The notes under the pieces were generated by a model. The model was not told the DNA's origin. It saw only the letters and a list, made by a program, of their open reading frames with translations, and searched no databases. A stretch of 64,000 nucleotides of DNA from Amphirosellinia nigrospora (lineage: Eukaryota > Ascomycota > Sordariomycetes > Xylariales > Xylariaceae), in NCBI GenBank assembly GCA_004123355.1, contig SCHM01000003.1, positions 5,227,058-5,291,057 on the forward strand, given 5' to 3'. How positions within the stretch are numbered: the first letter of the stretch is position 1; every line of letters begins with the position of its first letter. The translations under genes and the position numbers were made by a program. Below, piece after piece: positions 24,869 through 36,807 of the stretch.

Positions 24869-26245
24869 ATGGCGCGTACAAGGGCGTCCAAGGGCAACAG
24901 CAGCACTGCTGCCAGTAAGGACAATTCAACTACGCCAACATCAACATCAAAATCCAAATATACCCTTTCATCACCGTCAGCGAACCCTCCAAAGATATTT
25001 ATCCTCCCCAAGAAAGCAACCAACGAGGCCCGCATTGTATCATTACTACATCCCCGCTACTCGAAGCCTACACGATACCTCGTATGCCCCGAAACGGGCT
25101 TCTACGAATTCACACGCATCGCAGCACCCAAGAACACGCCGCGCAGCTGGCTGATACAAACCGATGGCGCCGAAACTGAGAAGACGGGCACGGAGTCCGC
25201 ATCTACCGAGAAAGATGCCAGCTTCGGCGCATACGTGACGAACGGCGCAGAGCTCTTCGTCGCAACCCCCATCGACGCCTTGTTCCTCATCCTCCCTACC
25301 CTAATCGATCCCTCGAGCAAGTCCGAGAAGCGCAGATACATCTCGAGCGACGACCACTTCGACCGGATACAGGAGGAGTCACCGCATCTATGGGAGATTC
25401 TGCGATGGGGCGAGGGACGGGTACGGAGCCTGCTCGAGGCGCGACTGGGCGTCGTCTGCGACACGGTGGAAGCGGGTGACGAGCGCGTGTTTCGGTTCAG
25501 CGAGGACAAGCTCATGAGCGAAGTCCTAGGCAAGGCCCGCCGGATGAGCGCCCGGCCCTTGCCGCGTAGCATGGAAGAGAAGTTTGTGGTAAAGCCGCTT
25601 GAAGCACCGGTGTTAGGGGTAAAGAGAGCGGCCATCACTACCACTTCCACAGACGTACCGGCAGAGACAACACAAGAGGACTCTTCAACCTCGGGATCAG
25701 CAAATGAAACCACCAAACCGAAAGTGGACGCCAGCGAGAGCCAATCCATCTCATCCACGGATAATAGCTCATCTGAGGCTTCAACAGCCGCCACATCCAT
25801 CACATCACCATCGGACGAAGATAGTGCGGCGCTAGCCGAAGCCCTACTCCCCGCCATGTCGGCCTCGGAGGAAGTGATATCCTTACAGCGACTCCGCACA
25901 GCCTTCAACTTCCTCTGTTCGAGCTACGTACCGCCATCCCTAGTGACGCTACTCCGCGTCAAACTCTCGGCGCAGCCCGATCTCGACTTCGCGCCGCTCG
26001 ACAGCTACATCTCAGAGCTGAACCGGCTGAAGCAAGAGGCAGCCGCGGCTCGGTCGGCGGGTGACTACGCGCGCAAGAGGGTGCTCGATGATGAGGAACT
26101 CGCCGAGCGCGCTGAGAAGAAGCGGAAGAAAGAGGAAGACGATAAGCGCAAGAAGGCCGGCGAGTCGCGCGGTGTCAGGGACCTCAAGAAGGTGAATACG
26201 GCCGGCATGAAGAAGATGAGCGACTTCTTCAAGAAGAAGACTTGA
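24869..26245 (+). CDS. RNH202: Ribonuclease H2 subunit B
   Basis: An uninterrupted single-exon frame of 458 codons from ATG 24869. It matches the Rnh202/Ydr279p family: KIFILPKKATNEARIVSLLHPR, RYLVCPETGFYEF, the fungal GAYVTNGAELFVATPIDALFLILP, then a linker rich in Ser/Thr and a helical C-terminal part with LNRLKQEAAAARSAGDYARKR. The trimeric RNase H2 removes ribonucleotides and RNA-DNA hybrids in the nucleus; subunit B is non-catalytic. The tail ends MKKMSDFFKKKT, a PIP-box-like motif expected to dock on PCNA, as known for this subunit. One of the few genes here without a frame break. Confidence 0.93.
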   Translation: MARTRASKGNSSTAASKDNSTTPTSTSKSKYTLSSPSANPPKIFILPKKATNEARIVSLLHPRYSKPTRYLVCPETGFYEFTRIAAPKNTPRSWLIQTDGAETEKTGTESASTEKDASFGAYVTNGAELFVATPIDALFLILPTLIDPSSKSEKRRYISSDDHFDRIQEESPHLWEILRWGEGRVRSLLEARLGVVCDTVEAGDERVFRFSEDKLMSEVLGKARRMSARPLPRSMEEKFVVKPLEAPVLGVKRAAITTTSTDVPAETTQEDSSTSGSANETTKPKVDASESQSISSTDNSSSEASTAATSITSPSDEDSAALAEALLPAMSASEEVISLQRLRTAFNFLCSSYVPPSLVTLLRVKLSAQPDLDFAPLDSYISELNRLKQEAAAARSAGDYARKRVLDDEELAERAEKKRKKEEDDKRKKAGESRGVRDLKKVNTAGMKKMSDFFKKKT

Positions 26246-26639
26246 GAGTCCATGTCCACGAAGGAATAAAGTACATATGTAATAATCAAGGGAAATATGG
26301 AGTTAAGGCGTTAGGTATCTAGTGTAGCGTAATTCGCTTTAGGTAGTCTGGGTATCATCGAGGCGACTTCTTTGTGCCTAGGTCTAGTTGCCTCTGTATA
26401 TGGCCGTATGGCATACGCACGTCGTTGAATATGTACAACACTTACTTAAGCCATCTTCTTTCCTATCATATGTAGGCAAGACATTAGTGTTCGTTTCTCC
26501 TTTTGTTCATCTTTTTTTTTTGTTTCTTTATGACCCACGTGCCCCCTAGATCCCGCCCGTAAAAACGCCCTGCCAATCTTCGAGTTACCTCTAGTGCTCG
26601 AAATACTGGAAGATGTTGTATCTGCCGATGGACCCGCAC
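26246..26639. other. Convergent spacer RNH202/DUO1
   Basis: 3' flanks of two convergent genes. It includes a T-run at about 26512-26521. No coding signal. Confidence 0.5.
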
Positions 26640-27403
26640 CTAATCCCGAAGTCGGCCTCGTAGTCCCAATCCCCCTTCCGCGCGAAGTGGCCCGGGTAGT
26701 GCCCCTAACCCCCGGGTACCTCTTCCTCTTGTTGCTGTGCTTGAACCCCCTGCGCTTCCGGCAGCCTCGCGCTGTCTTTGCTGCTCCTCAGCCCGCCGCC
26801 GGACCTCGGCGCGTCGCCTTTCTTCTTCAGCTGCTCTGCGCTCAGCCGCCGCAGCTTTGGCGGCAGCCTCACTCTCCATGTCCGCCAGGTCCTGCGATGC
26901 GCCCTTCCAGGACGGGTTCAAAAGCAGCCGTTGGTTGTGCTCGGTCTGCGACAAGATGCGCGTCCATGTGTTGAGGAGGGTGGAGGCTGTAGTAACAGTA
27001 TTGGAAACAGTCTATATAGTTAGGAAGCATTTATCAGCGATATCGCCTGGTACAGCATAATTGGGGTCCCGAGGCGCAAGAATCGTAGGTAGATATGCTC
27101 TGATAGGTGTCGCAGGCGATGAGGCTGAGGTGATAAAATAGGATGAGATATATTGGCCTACCTGCATGTTGCCTTTTGCTCGCTCCAGTGTTCCGATCAC
27201 ACCCTCGATCAGCTCGTTGATGTTTCGGACTCCCTCCAGTTCCCGCTGGAGCGCAGCCTCGCGTGCATCTTCAAAATCCTCATACCGGTTATGCTGGTTG
27301 GATGGGTCTTGGGTCTGTCGGGCTGCTGCGTTTTGGGGGCTTTTGTGTGGGAGGGAGACACGAAGAGATCCTCGTGATCGGAGTCATCTTCGTAGTTGGG
27401 CAT
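26640..27403 (-). CDS. DUO1: DASH (Dam1) kinetochore complex subunit Duo1
   Basis: Start ATG 27403 (MPNYEDDSDHEDLFVSPS). Exon 1 is 27162-27403, the intron 27012-27161 and exon 2 26640-27011; about 204 aa. The core reads AREAALQRELEGVRNINEL, IEGVIGTLERAKGNMQ, TVSNTVTTASTLLNTWTRI and LSQTEHNQRLLLNPSWKG, which is diagnostic for fungal Duo1. A charged Ala/Glu/Arg helix and a Gly/Arg tail follow. The DASH ring couples kinetochores to microtubule plus ends (established). The N-terminal frame must change once between about 27296 and 27345, a stretch containing T4 and G5 runs. Confidence 0.9.
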
Positions 27404-28623
27404 TATGTGGTCTTCCCAAAATATACCATATCTAAGGTACCTATGCCGAGGATTGGGTAGGGGAGAAGGGACCGTTTACAGAGTAAGGTGGGGGGAATGC
27501 GCTTGGGTCAGTGACGTAGTACAAAGCACTGTATCGGAACTTATCTGAGACGTGCACAGTCAGGTATTAAGATAGCAACTTTCGTATTGTAGAAAACCAC
27601 TTGGTAGAGCGCTTGGCAAGGGTCGTTGACATGTGGTGGCATGCAACTCGGACGTTGTGCGGGATGATCGTTGGTCTCCCGGAATAGAGCCAATTAACGT
27701 GCAACACCGTCAAGACAATTGAGGTGTGTGCGACGCGTGCTAGGATAGTGGGAGCTAGGAGCGCGTCTCGCGTATGGTGGGGTTTCAAACGTGTAAAGAG
27801 AAAATAGGGGTACGTACCTTTCCATCCCAAGTAAAGGCCAGGCTTAGGGCCCCATTTTTACTATACAGTCTATGTACTGTATGCGTTTACTGTACGGGTA
27901 CTACTCACTCTACCGAAGCTAGCCCGAAATATGCATGCGCTGTTCAGTGACTTGGCCGTGCCCCAGCCACTTACTTTGCCCTGTTTCCTCTACCTCTGCA
28001 CCTCCAGCCTCCCAGCCTGCCTAAGAATCCCCATCCTTCTACTACACCATTTCGACCTCATCGCCCGGCCGATTGTTGTTTTGCCCAAACATCACAGAAC
28101 AATATCGTCATTTTCTAGCTCAGTTCTTTGCCATCGCATCGGTGGCTCGAGATCCAGGCTCTTGTAATTGGGTGTTTATCTTTCAAGTATACTGTACTCG
28201 ATAGATTAGGTACTCATTCAATAACCTGACAGAGTTGAAGTTGATCACCCTCCAAAATCAACTGCCATCATAAACGCGTTTCCAGCTTGCACTCCTTTTC
28301 TTTGCCTTAGGGTCTTTCCTTTATTCGTCGCTCTGCGCAGGGCCTGAGAGGCGGTTGTAATCGAGAAACCCGACGGCCGACTAGATCTGAAGCACTGGGT
28401 TGCTTCGATCAAAACAAACGACAAAGCGTTGGCCACCAGTAACTGGTTACGGCCTCCAAATATCGCCCTCGACCGAGCGCGTATAGTTGTAGAAGTGTGG
28501 GTGGGAGAATAGAAGGAAATAGGTGTTTCTGGTTCGGGAGGAATTAAAGACCGGGCAGTGCAGAGTAGGGGCGAGTTTTAAATCAAAACGCGGTCCTTAA
28601 CTAGGTCGCCCGCGCAACCAACA
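27404..28623. promoter_or_regulatory. DUO1/CDK-inhibitor intergenic region with two MCB boxes
   Basis: A 1.2-kb divergent intergenic region. Perfect ACGCGT sites occur at 27733-27738 and 28274-28279, the latter inside a palindromic AAACGCGTTT about 345 bp upstream of the CDK-inhibitor ATG. No exon is recognisable; short frames such as 27567-27830 carry no motif. Confidence 0.55.
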
Positions 28624-29987
28624 ATGGCGTCCAGTGTCACTATCTCAACGCCTTCACCACCCGGCAGTGTCCGCACCCCGGCTACCCCCAAACATGGCTA
28701 TAGCGACTCGTGGGAGCCCTTCTCCCTCGCAAATCCGCCCGCATCTTTGCCAAACAACAATCCACCAACCGCACACCCTCTCCACGCTCCTCGCTTCAGT
28801 CCACCCAGCCTTGCACAAAGTCTTCCTTTTCGACTCCTGCAGTCTCGCCTATAAAGAAACGCCTCCCCAAGATGGACTCGGTGCGTCGTGCATCCGGTCC
28901 CTTAACCGCCCAAAGCGCTGCCAATGCTGCCGATTCATTAGGAATCAACCCCAAACCACGACAAAAACTCCAAGGCTCTCTCACTTCTTCCATCAACCCC
29001 GGCGAGCTTCCCACGCCCGCGAAAACCCCACGCAAGCAGCCTAACTCTAACCGAGGCTGCCTCCCGTGCTATGGCGCGCAGACTTTTCGCATCTGAGGAA
29101 GACATGATGCTTACTCCCAAGAAGAAGGCGAAGAAGTACAGCGGCCTTACCCTCGACAGTTTCAGAGCAGAGGATGTGGAACAAGACATCGAGATATTCA
29201 CCGACTCGCGCGATCACTTGCCCCAAGTAGATGATAGTAACGACAACCCTTTCTACGGCGATCACGTTGTTGCCGAGCCATCTAAGCGACGAAGCAAGCG
29301 TAAGCCTATTGTTGTGCCCGGCGAAGGCAGACACTCAGTCGAGGAAGCCGTGAGACGAAGCGATGGAGTGCTTGTTGTGTTGTAAGTTCCCCTACATTTA
29401 CTGTCCCAATTGACGGGCATGATCAATACTAACACAAGTCTTGCTTAGCCGAGGAAAGAAGATTTTCCGCAAGTTTTCCGAAGGCATTGATGCCGATTAC
29501 AGCAGTCAGGCTAGGATGAGGAGACTGCCGATTTGGACCCTGGACAGTCAAGCCCACCGCAACCGTCCGACGACTCGCTCATCCATCAAACCCCGATTGC
29601 TGTTTCCACCCGAGCCCAAGGGCAAGCAAACTGCTACTATCACCTCCGAAGACGAGGAAGCCGTCACCGACATCGAGGATAACATCTTCGAGGACAACAT
29701 TCAAGATATTGAGCCTGAAATTCCCGCGACCCCCATTCAGTTCGCTAAAGGCAAGGTCGAGACTCCTGAAGCTCCTCGATTTGCACCCGCTTCACCCCTA
29801 GCACGGAAGAGCTACCCGATCTACGGATAAGCTGCGTGGTAGCGACACGCCCATGAGGATGGCCAAAGTCCCCAGCCCTTTCGATGGCTGGCGTCGCTCC
29901 AAGCGGCACGCTGCACCCCAGGGTTCAAAGCGAGAAGGAGAGTTTCTCGCCAAGTCTCCTACTGGCAACAAACGCCAGCGTGCTTAG
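28624..29987 (+). CDS. Sic1/Rum1-type CDK inhibitor
   Basis: Start ATG 28624 (MASSVTISTPSPPGSVRTPATPK). Exon 1 is 28624-29381, the intron 29382-29448 has a perfect TACTAAC branch, and exon 2 runs 29449-29987; about 430 aa. The N-terminus is packed with S/T-P sites, the usual CDK targets, and contains PTPAKTPRKQ. The intron joins GVLVV to FRGKKIFRKF, closely recalling the VFRGKRIKKSF inhibitory segment of fission-yeast Rum1, followed by IKPRLLFPPEPK where Rum1 has FKPKLLF. Near the end are SPFDGWRRSKR and KRQRA. Rum1/Sic1 proteins block B-type cyclin-CDK in G1 and are destroyed after phosphorylation. The frame breaks near 28725 (C-run), 29045 and 29810. Identification from memory of motifs; good but not certain. 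Confidence 0.72.
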
Positions 29988-31059
29988 GTTGCAGTAACGA
30001 AGCAAGATGCTGGTGAAGATGAATACGACCTGTTGTAGGGTTTTCTGCCTTTTCAGTAATATCAGGATAAGGGGAAAGTTTCTTTTCTTTCTTGTTTGTA
30101 TTAGTTGCTCGGGGGTTACGACGGCTACTACGAGGGAAAATGAAAAAAGGAAAGCGCTCAATTTCGGCAAACGGTGTTAGGCGTTTGGTAGTGCCACGCG
30201 ACGGCCCATACGAGAAGGAAGATTGGATGCGGCAGGTCAAGGGTATTACTCCCAGAGTGTGTTTAGACTAGTCCTTCATTAGATGAAGCGGTGATACCGG
30301 TAGCATAGCAAAACAAAGTTAGTAATCGATCATTTCCAACCACTTGAGTGTTCATTTTATGTTCATAAGTATCCAAAAGCTTTTGCAAAGCTTTCTTTTC
30401 ATGTAAAGCACGTAAGGTACCAACCAAAAATAGATATCTAATAGAACATGCTTAATAGTAAAACCATTAGTTATGCCCGCCGTTGCTTATCTTATATAAT
30501 CTCTGGTGCTCAGGTGATTCGGACGTTTTTCAGCACTATTTAGTAGTGCTCAAAAAGAAGCGTAAATTGCATGCTGAATTCCAAGTTCTAAATTCTATAT
30601 GGATGAAATACAGGACGACGCTAGTACGAAGAGGCGAAATTTCGCACGCGAAGAGGAACACTGACGTGAAGCAGCCGCAGAACTTGCCAGGAAGGTGTAG
30701 TCGTAAATGCTGTAATGGTATTCATGATCTCCCTCCTCCCCGTATCTAGTGTGCGCCCCCCGCCCTTTCCTTCTCACATACAATAGCAAAAGTCGTCCCC
30801 ATGTGACAAACGCCTTGAGGCCATCGTTATGATAACGCCAAGATTCATGAGAGCACTCTTCAATAAATAATTAATCCAACCTCCTATAACCTACCAAAGA
30901 ACCCGGAGTCAAGCAAGCATTGCGCTAAACATTGCGGCCCCCTTTTCCCCCGTGAGTCATAAGCATCGTTGCATCGTTGGTTCGTATCGGCGTCTGGCAA
31001 GGTCAAATGATCGGGTGTGCAAGTAGGCTACCATGTAACTAATTATAACGGGGCTTTCG
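29988..31059. other. Intergenic with a possible gene fragment
   Basis: 3' flank of the CDK-inhibitor gene. Around 30600-30700 a plus-strand segment reads MDEIQDDASTKRRNFAREEEH, a stop, then REAAELARK, ending before a GTGTAG donor-like site. It looks like decayed or mis-sequenced coding DNA of unknown family. Nothing else is supported. Confidence 0.3.
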
Positions 31060-31843
31060 TTCAATACTTCAGGTCTGACAAGTCGAGGACGCTGTGGTGA
31101 TTGTAGAGGGGCCGAGACACTCGCAGGACTCCCGGCGCACGACCAGTTGCAGCTCCAGTTTGGTAAGCAGCCGGTACAACAACAAGTATTGGATATACAC
31201 GGGTACGGGTTCCCACAGCTGGTGTTGTCCAGATACGACGCCCCGGGTCACTTTTCGTGGTAGCCTGATGATTCCCGAAAGTCCTGTCAGTATCCATATG
31301 AGCATTGAGCTACGGTTGGTGCCGCTGCTGAAGTGCGGCTGGCGGCTATGCTGGTGGCCATCCCGGCTGTGTTGGAAGTGGCAGGCGGCAGTGTCGTCAA
31401 ATTTGTTTTACTGACAACATACTATTTGGGCTTTCCTTTCAATAGTTAGGTAAGAATGACCGTGTTCTCACTGTGGTATTGCATTAATCCTAATTCTAAC
31501 CTGAGCCCAAGTGCAAGTGCTATTATTATCACCAACACAATGATCACCAAAGCCACTATACCCAAGGACAAGGATTCGTCCAATTTGAACAGCGGTTGGG
31601 TGCTCCTGTGAATGATATTATGTCCTATATTTTGATCGCCCAGCAATCGCGCCAGTTTCTTTCGAGTTGTTGGCGAGGATGCGACAAAGAGGAGTTGGCT
31701 TGCCTATTAATATTGTTCACTCCAAGGATTTGATCGCCGCCACCAGGGTTTGGGTTTTGGTAGAATCGCGGGTTAGACGAAGTCGCCGGTCTCAGTGCTG
31801 TTGACTCCGTTGGCGGATCACCTGGCCACGATTGTTGTTGCAT
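31060..31843 (-). CDS. Weak candidate: single-pass membrane protein, unknown family
   Basis: From ATG 31843 an N-terminal, Pro/Asn/Ser-rich cytosolic-type segment (MQQQSWPGDPPTES) reads to about 31640. After a one-base frame change it continues in STQPLFKLDESLSLG and a strong membrane helix (IVALVIIVLVIIIALALGL) ending near 31446. Further downstream a Ser/Thr/Ala-rich segment (LPPATSNTAGMATSIAASRT) reads in another frame. The layout resembles fungal membrane proteins with a short inner tail and a Ser/Thr-rich outer stalk, but no domain is recognised and the splice pattern after the helix is not resolved. Confidence 0.35.
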
Positions 31844-34044
31844 GATAAAGCGGTAATATCATGGTAGATGTATGGTTTCTAGTTTATGTGTTGCCGCGGA
31901 GAGTAAAATTGTCATAGACACTCAATGCGTAGCCTCCGAAACCGCCTTTGTGGAAGTTAGCTAACTATTTACAAGGAGTGTCTTTTGTATGCCTGTTGCC
32001 TATACCTCTGCCTTGTGAAAGCACGCCTATTGCAACAACCTACTATCGATGCAATGTATCATGAGAGCTAACGGTAAGACAAACAACTATAGACACGAGG
32101 GTCACGCAACTGGCTGAAAGAGCCTAAAGGCAAATGGTAAGAGGCTAATGTTTAACCTTGGCTCGAAGCACTCAAGGGGGCCCAAGGAAAGATAGGGTGT
32201 TGGGCGTGACTGAATGCTACTATGTATTTATAATTAAGCATTGTAGTAGAACTAGGTTTTCTTTATGTTACCATTTAATAACACGCAGTTAACTTAACTT
32301 CGCCTATATATAGCTATTATTTCAAATGATATAGACAATATTTTCAACCACCAAAGTTAACAACACTGTTTAGCAAGTTCATACTTTCTTAGATTAACAC
32401 GTACGGCATCGGTTTTATTATTATACAACATGATTGAGGTCGTTTAAGCGGGTTGTTAAACTTCAAGGCTAACTGTTTCTTTCCACCTTATGTTTTCTTG
32501 TAAGGTGTGTATGGACTTTTTGTGGTTGCGGGAAGGGTTTAAACCTCTTGAGCTGCTCCTTCTGGTTACATGTACATTTCCTTTCTTCCAAGGGATCTGA
32601 AAAAGTTATCGTGAGAACACTCATGGTTCGCTGGTCGAGACAGGTTAATGGGGGCGATGTCTATTTTTAGCAGTCTGCCTGAACCTACACGAGACGGGCC
32701 ACCTTTATAGCAAGAAGATAGCCTAAAACTATCTAATACTACCTATGCTTTTACGACTCTCCTTTATGACATTCTTCACAGATATTACTGCTGATAGGAT
32801 GATTCGTACATGTCTACACCCATCATTCTAAGCTGTACAGAACATTTAATTACTACTATCAATGATACCAATAGACAGCTATGTAGACGAAGAAAGTACT
32901 CCTTTATAGCTTCGATTTCCTTGGCCATAAACCAGAATAAGTAAGACAACATCTTCGGCGACTTTGGACAGCAAAAAACTACCTTGGTACTCTACATATC
33001 TGAATTTAATTCAAATAGAGCTGGGAAATATCACTCCTACTGTGAACAAAATCTGGATTAAACTTCAGGCCGAACCGAATACATCTTGCCGAAAGGTAGA
33101 GGCTCCATTATGTCCAACATCCTACGAAGGAAATCTCAAATGGAAGGGCTCCACTCCCCGATACGCAATCCAATAATGCCACTTGGGGAATGAATTCTTA
33201 TTTATTTGTTCTCAAACGTCAAGGTCACATTCCATCTATTGAAGTTACCTATATTAGGTATCGTACCAGCATGAAAGTGAACGACGGACTAGATAGCTCG
33301 AAGAGTACTAATCCACCGGCCGCTTTACGGATACTGGTGCTCTAATTCTGCCTGTTGTAACCATAATCCGACTAAATCGTAAAGACCACGTCCATAACAT
33401 CGTCGTCGCTTTGTCACTATTGTCAGCGACCACCTATAACAGGGCAATCCCCCACATGTGGGCATTCTGTTCGATGCTAGCCACCTTTCACCTTCATTAA
33501 AATCTTTAATTATTTAGCCAGTGCAATGAAGCACTACCAAATCCTCCAGCCATTATCATTAAACAGATAGGCAGCCTTTACATAGACCCAGCATACCTCC
33601 CTGACACCAAGCGAAATCGGCAAGCACGCTAATCCCAATTCGTCGTGCGCTACAAAAATGAGTGGTAAAACCTTACCTAAGGTTAGGTACCTGATAGCTG
33701 AGTGAATCGCGCGTCGCAGCTCACGTCACTTCCGAATTGGATGTCGAGATGCCCCGCCCCCACTACATACATACCAAAACTCGCGCCCACTAGACTGTGG
33801 CTCCGCAAATCGCACCTTCTTCCCACCCTTCGAGCAACACCAACATATCTTTTGGGTAAAAGTTGAAGACGCTTGATAGATATAGCGATAGGCGTATCGA
33901 TGACCTCCCCATCCAACTTATAACTTACTGTTATCCATTCAGTACCAATTGGGCACTACAGGACAGTCCCAAGCTGGTTACTTACTATTTCTTGCTGGCA
34001 TACACTTAGCTCTTTTGTGCCCAACATCAAGCCAGGCCAAGAAT
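31844..34044. other. AT-rich intergenic, no gene recognised
   Basis: About 2.2 kb, notably AT-rich around 32220-32420, with short frames only (for example 32964-33176). The last 300 bases precede the PBY1 start and include C/T-rich tracts. No repeat family recognised. Confidence 0.4.
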
Positions 34045-36807
34045 ATGCATATCCTCGTTACCAATGACGATGGACCTCCCGGGCCGGCTTCTCCATACGT
34101 CCATAGCCTTGTCCGTGCGCTACAGAAGGCCGGACACACCGTATCTGTGTGTCTACCCGATACCCAACGGTCGTGGATAGGGAAAGCACACATGATAGGA
34201 CGGACCGTCAAGCCCGTGTACTACCGCCCGCCCACCTCCTACGACACGCTCGATGATAGCACGCCACAGGGTACGACGCACAGACTGCCGAGCCGCGGCC
34301 GTGACGCCGTTGAGGAGTGGGTTCTGGTAGATGGGACACCGGCATCATGCGCGCAGATCGGCCTACACCACGTGTTCCGTGAGCGCGGGCCCATCGACCT
34401 AGTAGTCTCGGGACCGAACTTCGGGCGCAACTCGACGGCTCTGTTCGCCTTGAGTTCGGGCACGCTGGGCGCTGCCCTGGAGGCGGCGGTCTGCAGACGA
34501 CGCGCCATCGCGCTGAGCTGGGCGCACTTCAAAGACCGACAGAACCCCAAGGACCCCGCCATCATCGAAGCGGCGACCCGCCATAGCGTACGCGTTATCG
34601 AGGCCCTAGCCGCACAGTGGCCTACAGATGGGTCCATAGACTTATACACGGTTAATGTTGCGCTACTTCCAGGGGTGGAGGGTCGCCGTACCATCTTTAC
34701 ACCTATGTTGCAGAATTATTGGGGCGATGGCGGTACATGCTTTACAGAGGTCGAGGGTAGTGTCGGCGACGAAGATGAGGAAGAGGAGCGCATTCGTGGC
34801 AATGAGGGTGCGGCGAAATCTGAGATCACCGATAAGACGAAGACGGATGATAGTGAGGAGGACGAGGAGAATAAAGGATTAGTACACAGACATTTTAAGT
34901 GGAAGCCGAGATTCGAGGACGTATATCGGAGCGTAGCGGAGGCGCCCCGGGAAATGATGGTTGGACCGTCAACGAGGGGCATACAAGGTACGAAATGCTC
35001 TTCTTTTTTCCCAACTGTCAAAGACTCTTTGCTAACAAGTTATGTAGCGTCACCCCGATGAAGGCGAACTTTTGGCAAGCAGCATCCCATTTACACGGGA
35101 AGGAGTTGAATTTGTGAGTGTCTGTTAGCCTTTTTGCATTGCGCCTGGTTTTAAATTCGGGTGGGCGATGTCCTTGTCAAACAAGATCAGAGGCGACACT
35201 CCATTGTGGCTTTATTTTTCTAGTATGGTGCCTAGAACACAGCGGTATAGGTTACTAGAAAATGCATCCGTTTTGGTCTGTATAGATTAGGCACGATACA
35301 TACATCTAGAAAAGGCGATGACAGGCAAACAAATGCCTGGAGCAAGCGGCTTTGAAATTAATTGCTTTGATTGAAAACAGGAAGCCTTTATAACTACTAT
35401 TATACGTGATCCTGTATCTTACTTCTCTGGTCACTTGTAGGGAAATTCAGAACTCCATGAAAGAGAAGCCGTCCTCGTCTCTCGCAACTAGAAAGTCGAC
35501 ACTAGTTCTTCGCCCGAAATATCACTTCCATGCACTCATCGCCTACGAAGATGCATACGTGCACCCGCTCATCGTATCTGCACTCGAAGCGCTCTTTCCC
35601 CCAGAATCCTTCGCCATGCTCTAAAACCACCCATTGTGGCCAAAGACGAGGCTATATCACTAGCCAAGCTCTTGCCGAACCCCACGGCAAATGTGCTCCA
35701 GATCACACCTTACGAGGCTATCGACTGGGATTTCGTTGCCGCGCATCCAGAAACGTGTCTAGTCAACAGCTACATGCTCCGCAAGGCCCTCATACGGAAG
35801 CATTACCTGGCCTCGACCGTCGAGCAGTGGGTTGCGAAGCGGCCGCAGTCCGTGCTCAAGGATCACGTCAAGCGCTCCGAGGCATTTGAGGTTGACTATG
35901 CCGAGTTCCTAGATGACGCCCTCGTCGAAGCTTTTGATCTGAGGGCAAGCATGGAACGCAACGAGGCGGTTGCAGTGACGACAACGACGGGGAAAAGGAG
36001 ACGGCGAAGGGGATCGAGTGGTGGATCCTTAAACCGGGTATGAGTGATCGTGGACAAGGGATTCGCCTCTTTTGCACCATGGCGCAGCTGCAGGATATCT
36101 TTGACGGGTGGGAGGCCGAGAGGCCTGATAGCGAAGACGAGGACGACGACGGAGGCGACTATATCACCACCTCGCAACTCCGCCACTTCGTCGCCCAGCC
36201 GTATATCGACCCGCCCCTCCTCCTCCCGGGCGACGGCCGCAAGTTCCACATTCGCACGTACGTCGCGTGCGTGGGGAGCTTGGATGTATATGTGTACAAG
36301 CCGATGCTGGCGCTGTTTGCTGGGAGGGACTACGTGCCACCCAAGTACAGACGTAGCGAGGAACAAGAAGGGTCGATCGACCTCGAAGCTCACCTGACGA
36401 ATACGTGTTTGCAGCGCTCTGTGGCGGATAATACGGTGCAGCTCTTCTGGGATCTGCCCCTCTCGGGCAGCGAGGACGCAAAAGAGCGGATATTTAGCCA
36501 GATCTGTGATATCACGGGCGAGGTCTTCGAGGCTGCGGCTCGCGCGATGCAGATGCACTTCCGCCCCCTTCCGAATGCTTTTGAGCTCTTCGGGCTGGAT
36601 TTTCTAGTTGATGCTTCTGGTCGGGCTTATCTGTTGGAGGTCAACGCTTTCCCGGACTTCAGGCAGACGGGAGACGAGTTGAAGGATCTTGTCGCGGGAC
36701 TGTGGCGCGAGGTACTTGGCCGTGCTGTTGGCGGGTTCTTTGGTGAAGGGAAGAAGAGGGAGGTGGAGCAGCTTGTTCTTGTTAGAAGGGTGGATTTGGG
36801 GTGGTGA
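34045..36807 (+). CDS. PBY1: Pby1-like SurE phosphatase / tubulin-tyrosine-ligase fusion
   Basis: ATG 34045 is chosen because MHILVTNDDGPPGPASPYV is the SurE N-terminus and no upstream ATG exists in frame. Introns are 34988-35047 (60 nt) and 35114-35440 (327 nt); about 790 aa. The SurE part carries the metal motif NDD, VDGTPASC, VSGPNFGRNS and GWTVNEGHTSVTPM. The C-terminal TTL/ATP-grasp part has LRPKYHFHALIAYEDAYVHP, WWILKPGMSDRGQGI, KFHIRTYVAC, and HLTNTCLQ with FLVDASGRAYLLEVNAFPDF. Yeast Pby1 has the same two-domain plan and associates with P bodies and the decapping machinery. Frame breaks occur near 34946 (C-run), 35622 and 35974. Confidence 0.9.

Noticed and set aside
25102-25908. 268-codon minus-strand ORF
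   Set aside because: Lies entirely antisense to the intact RNH202 gene and shows no domain; a shadow of GC-rich codon use.
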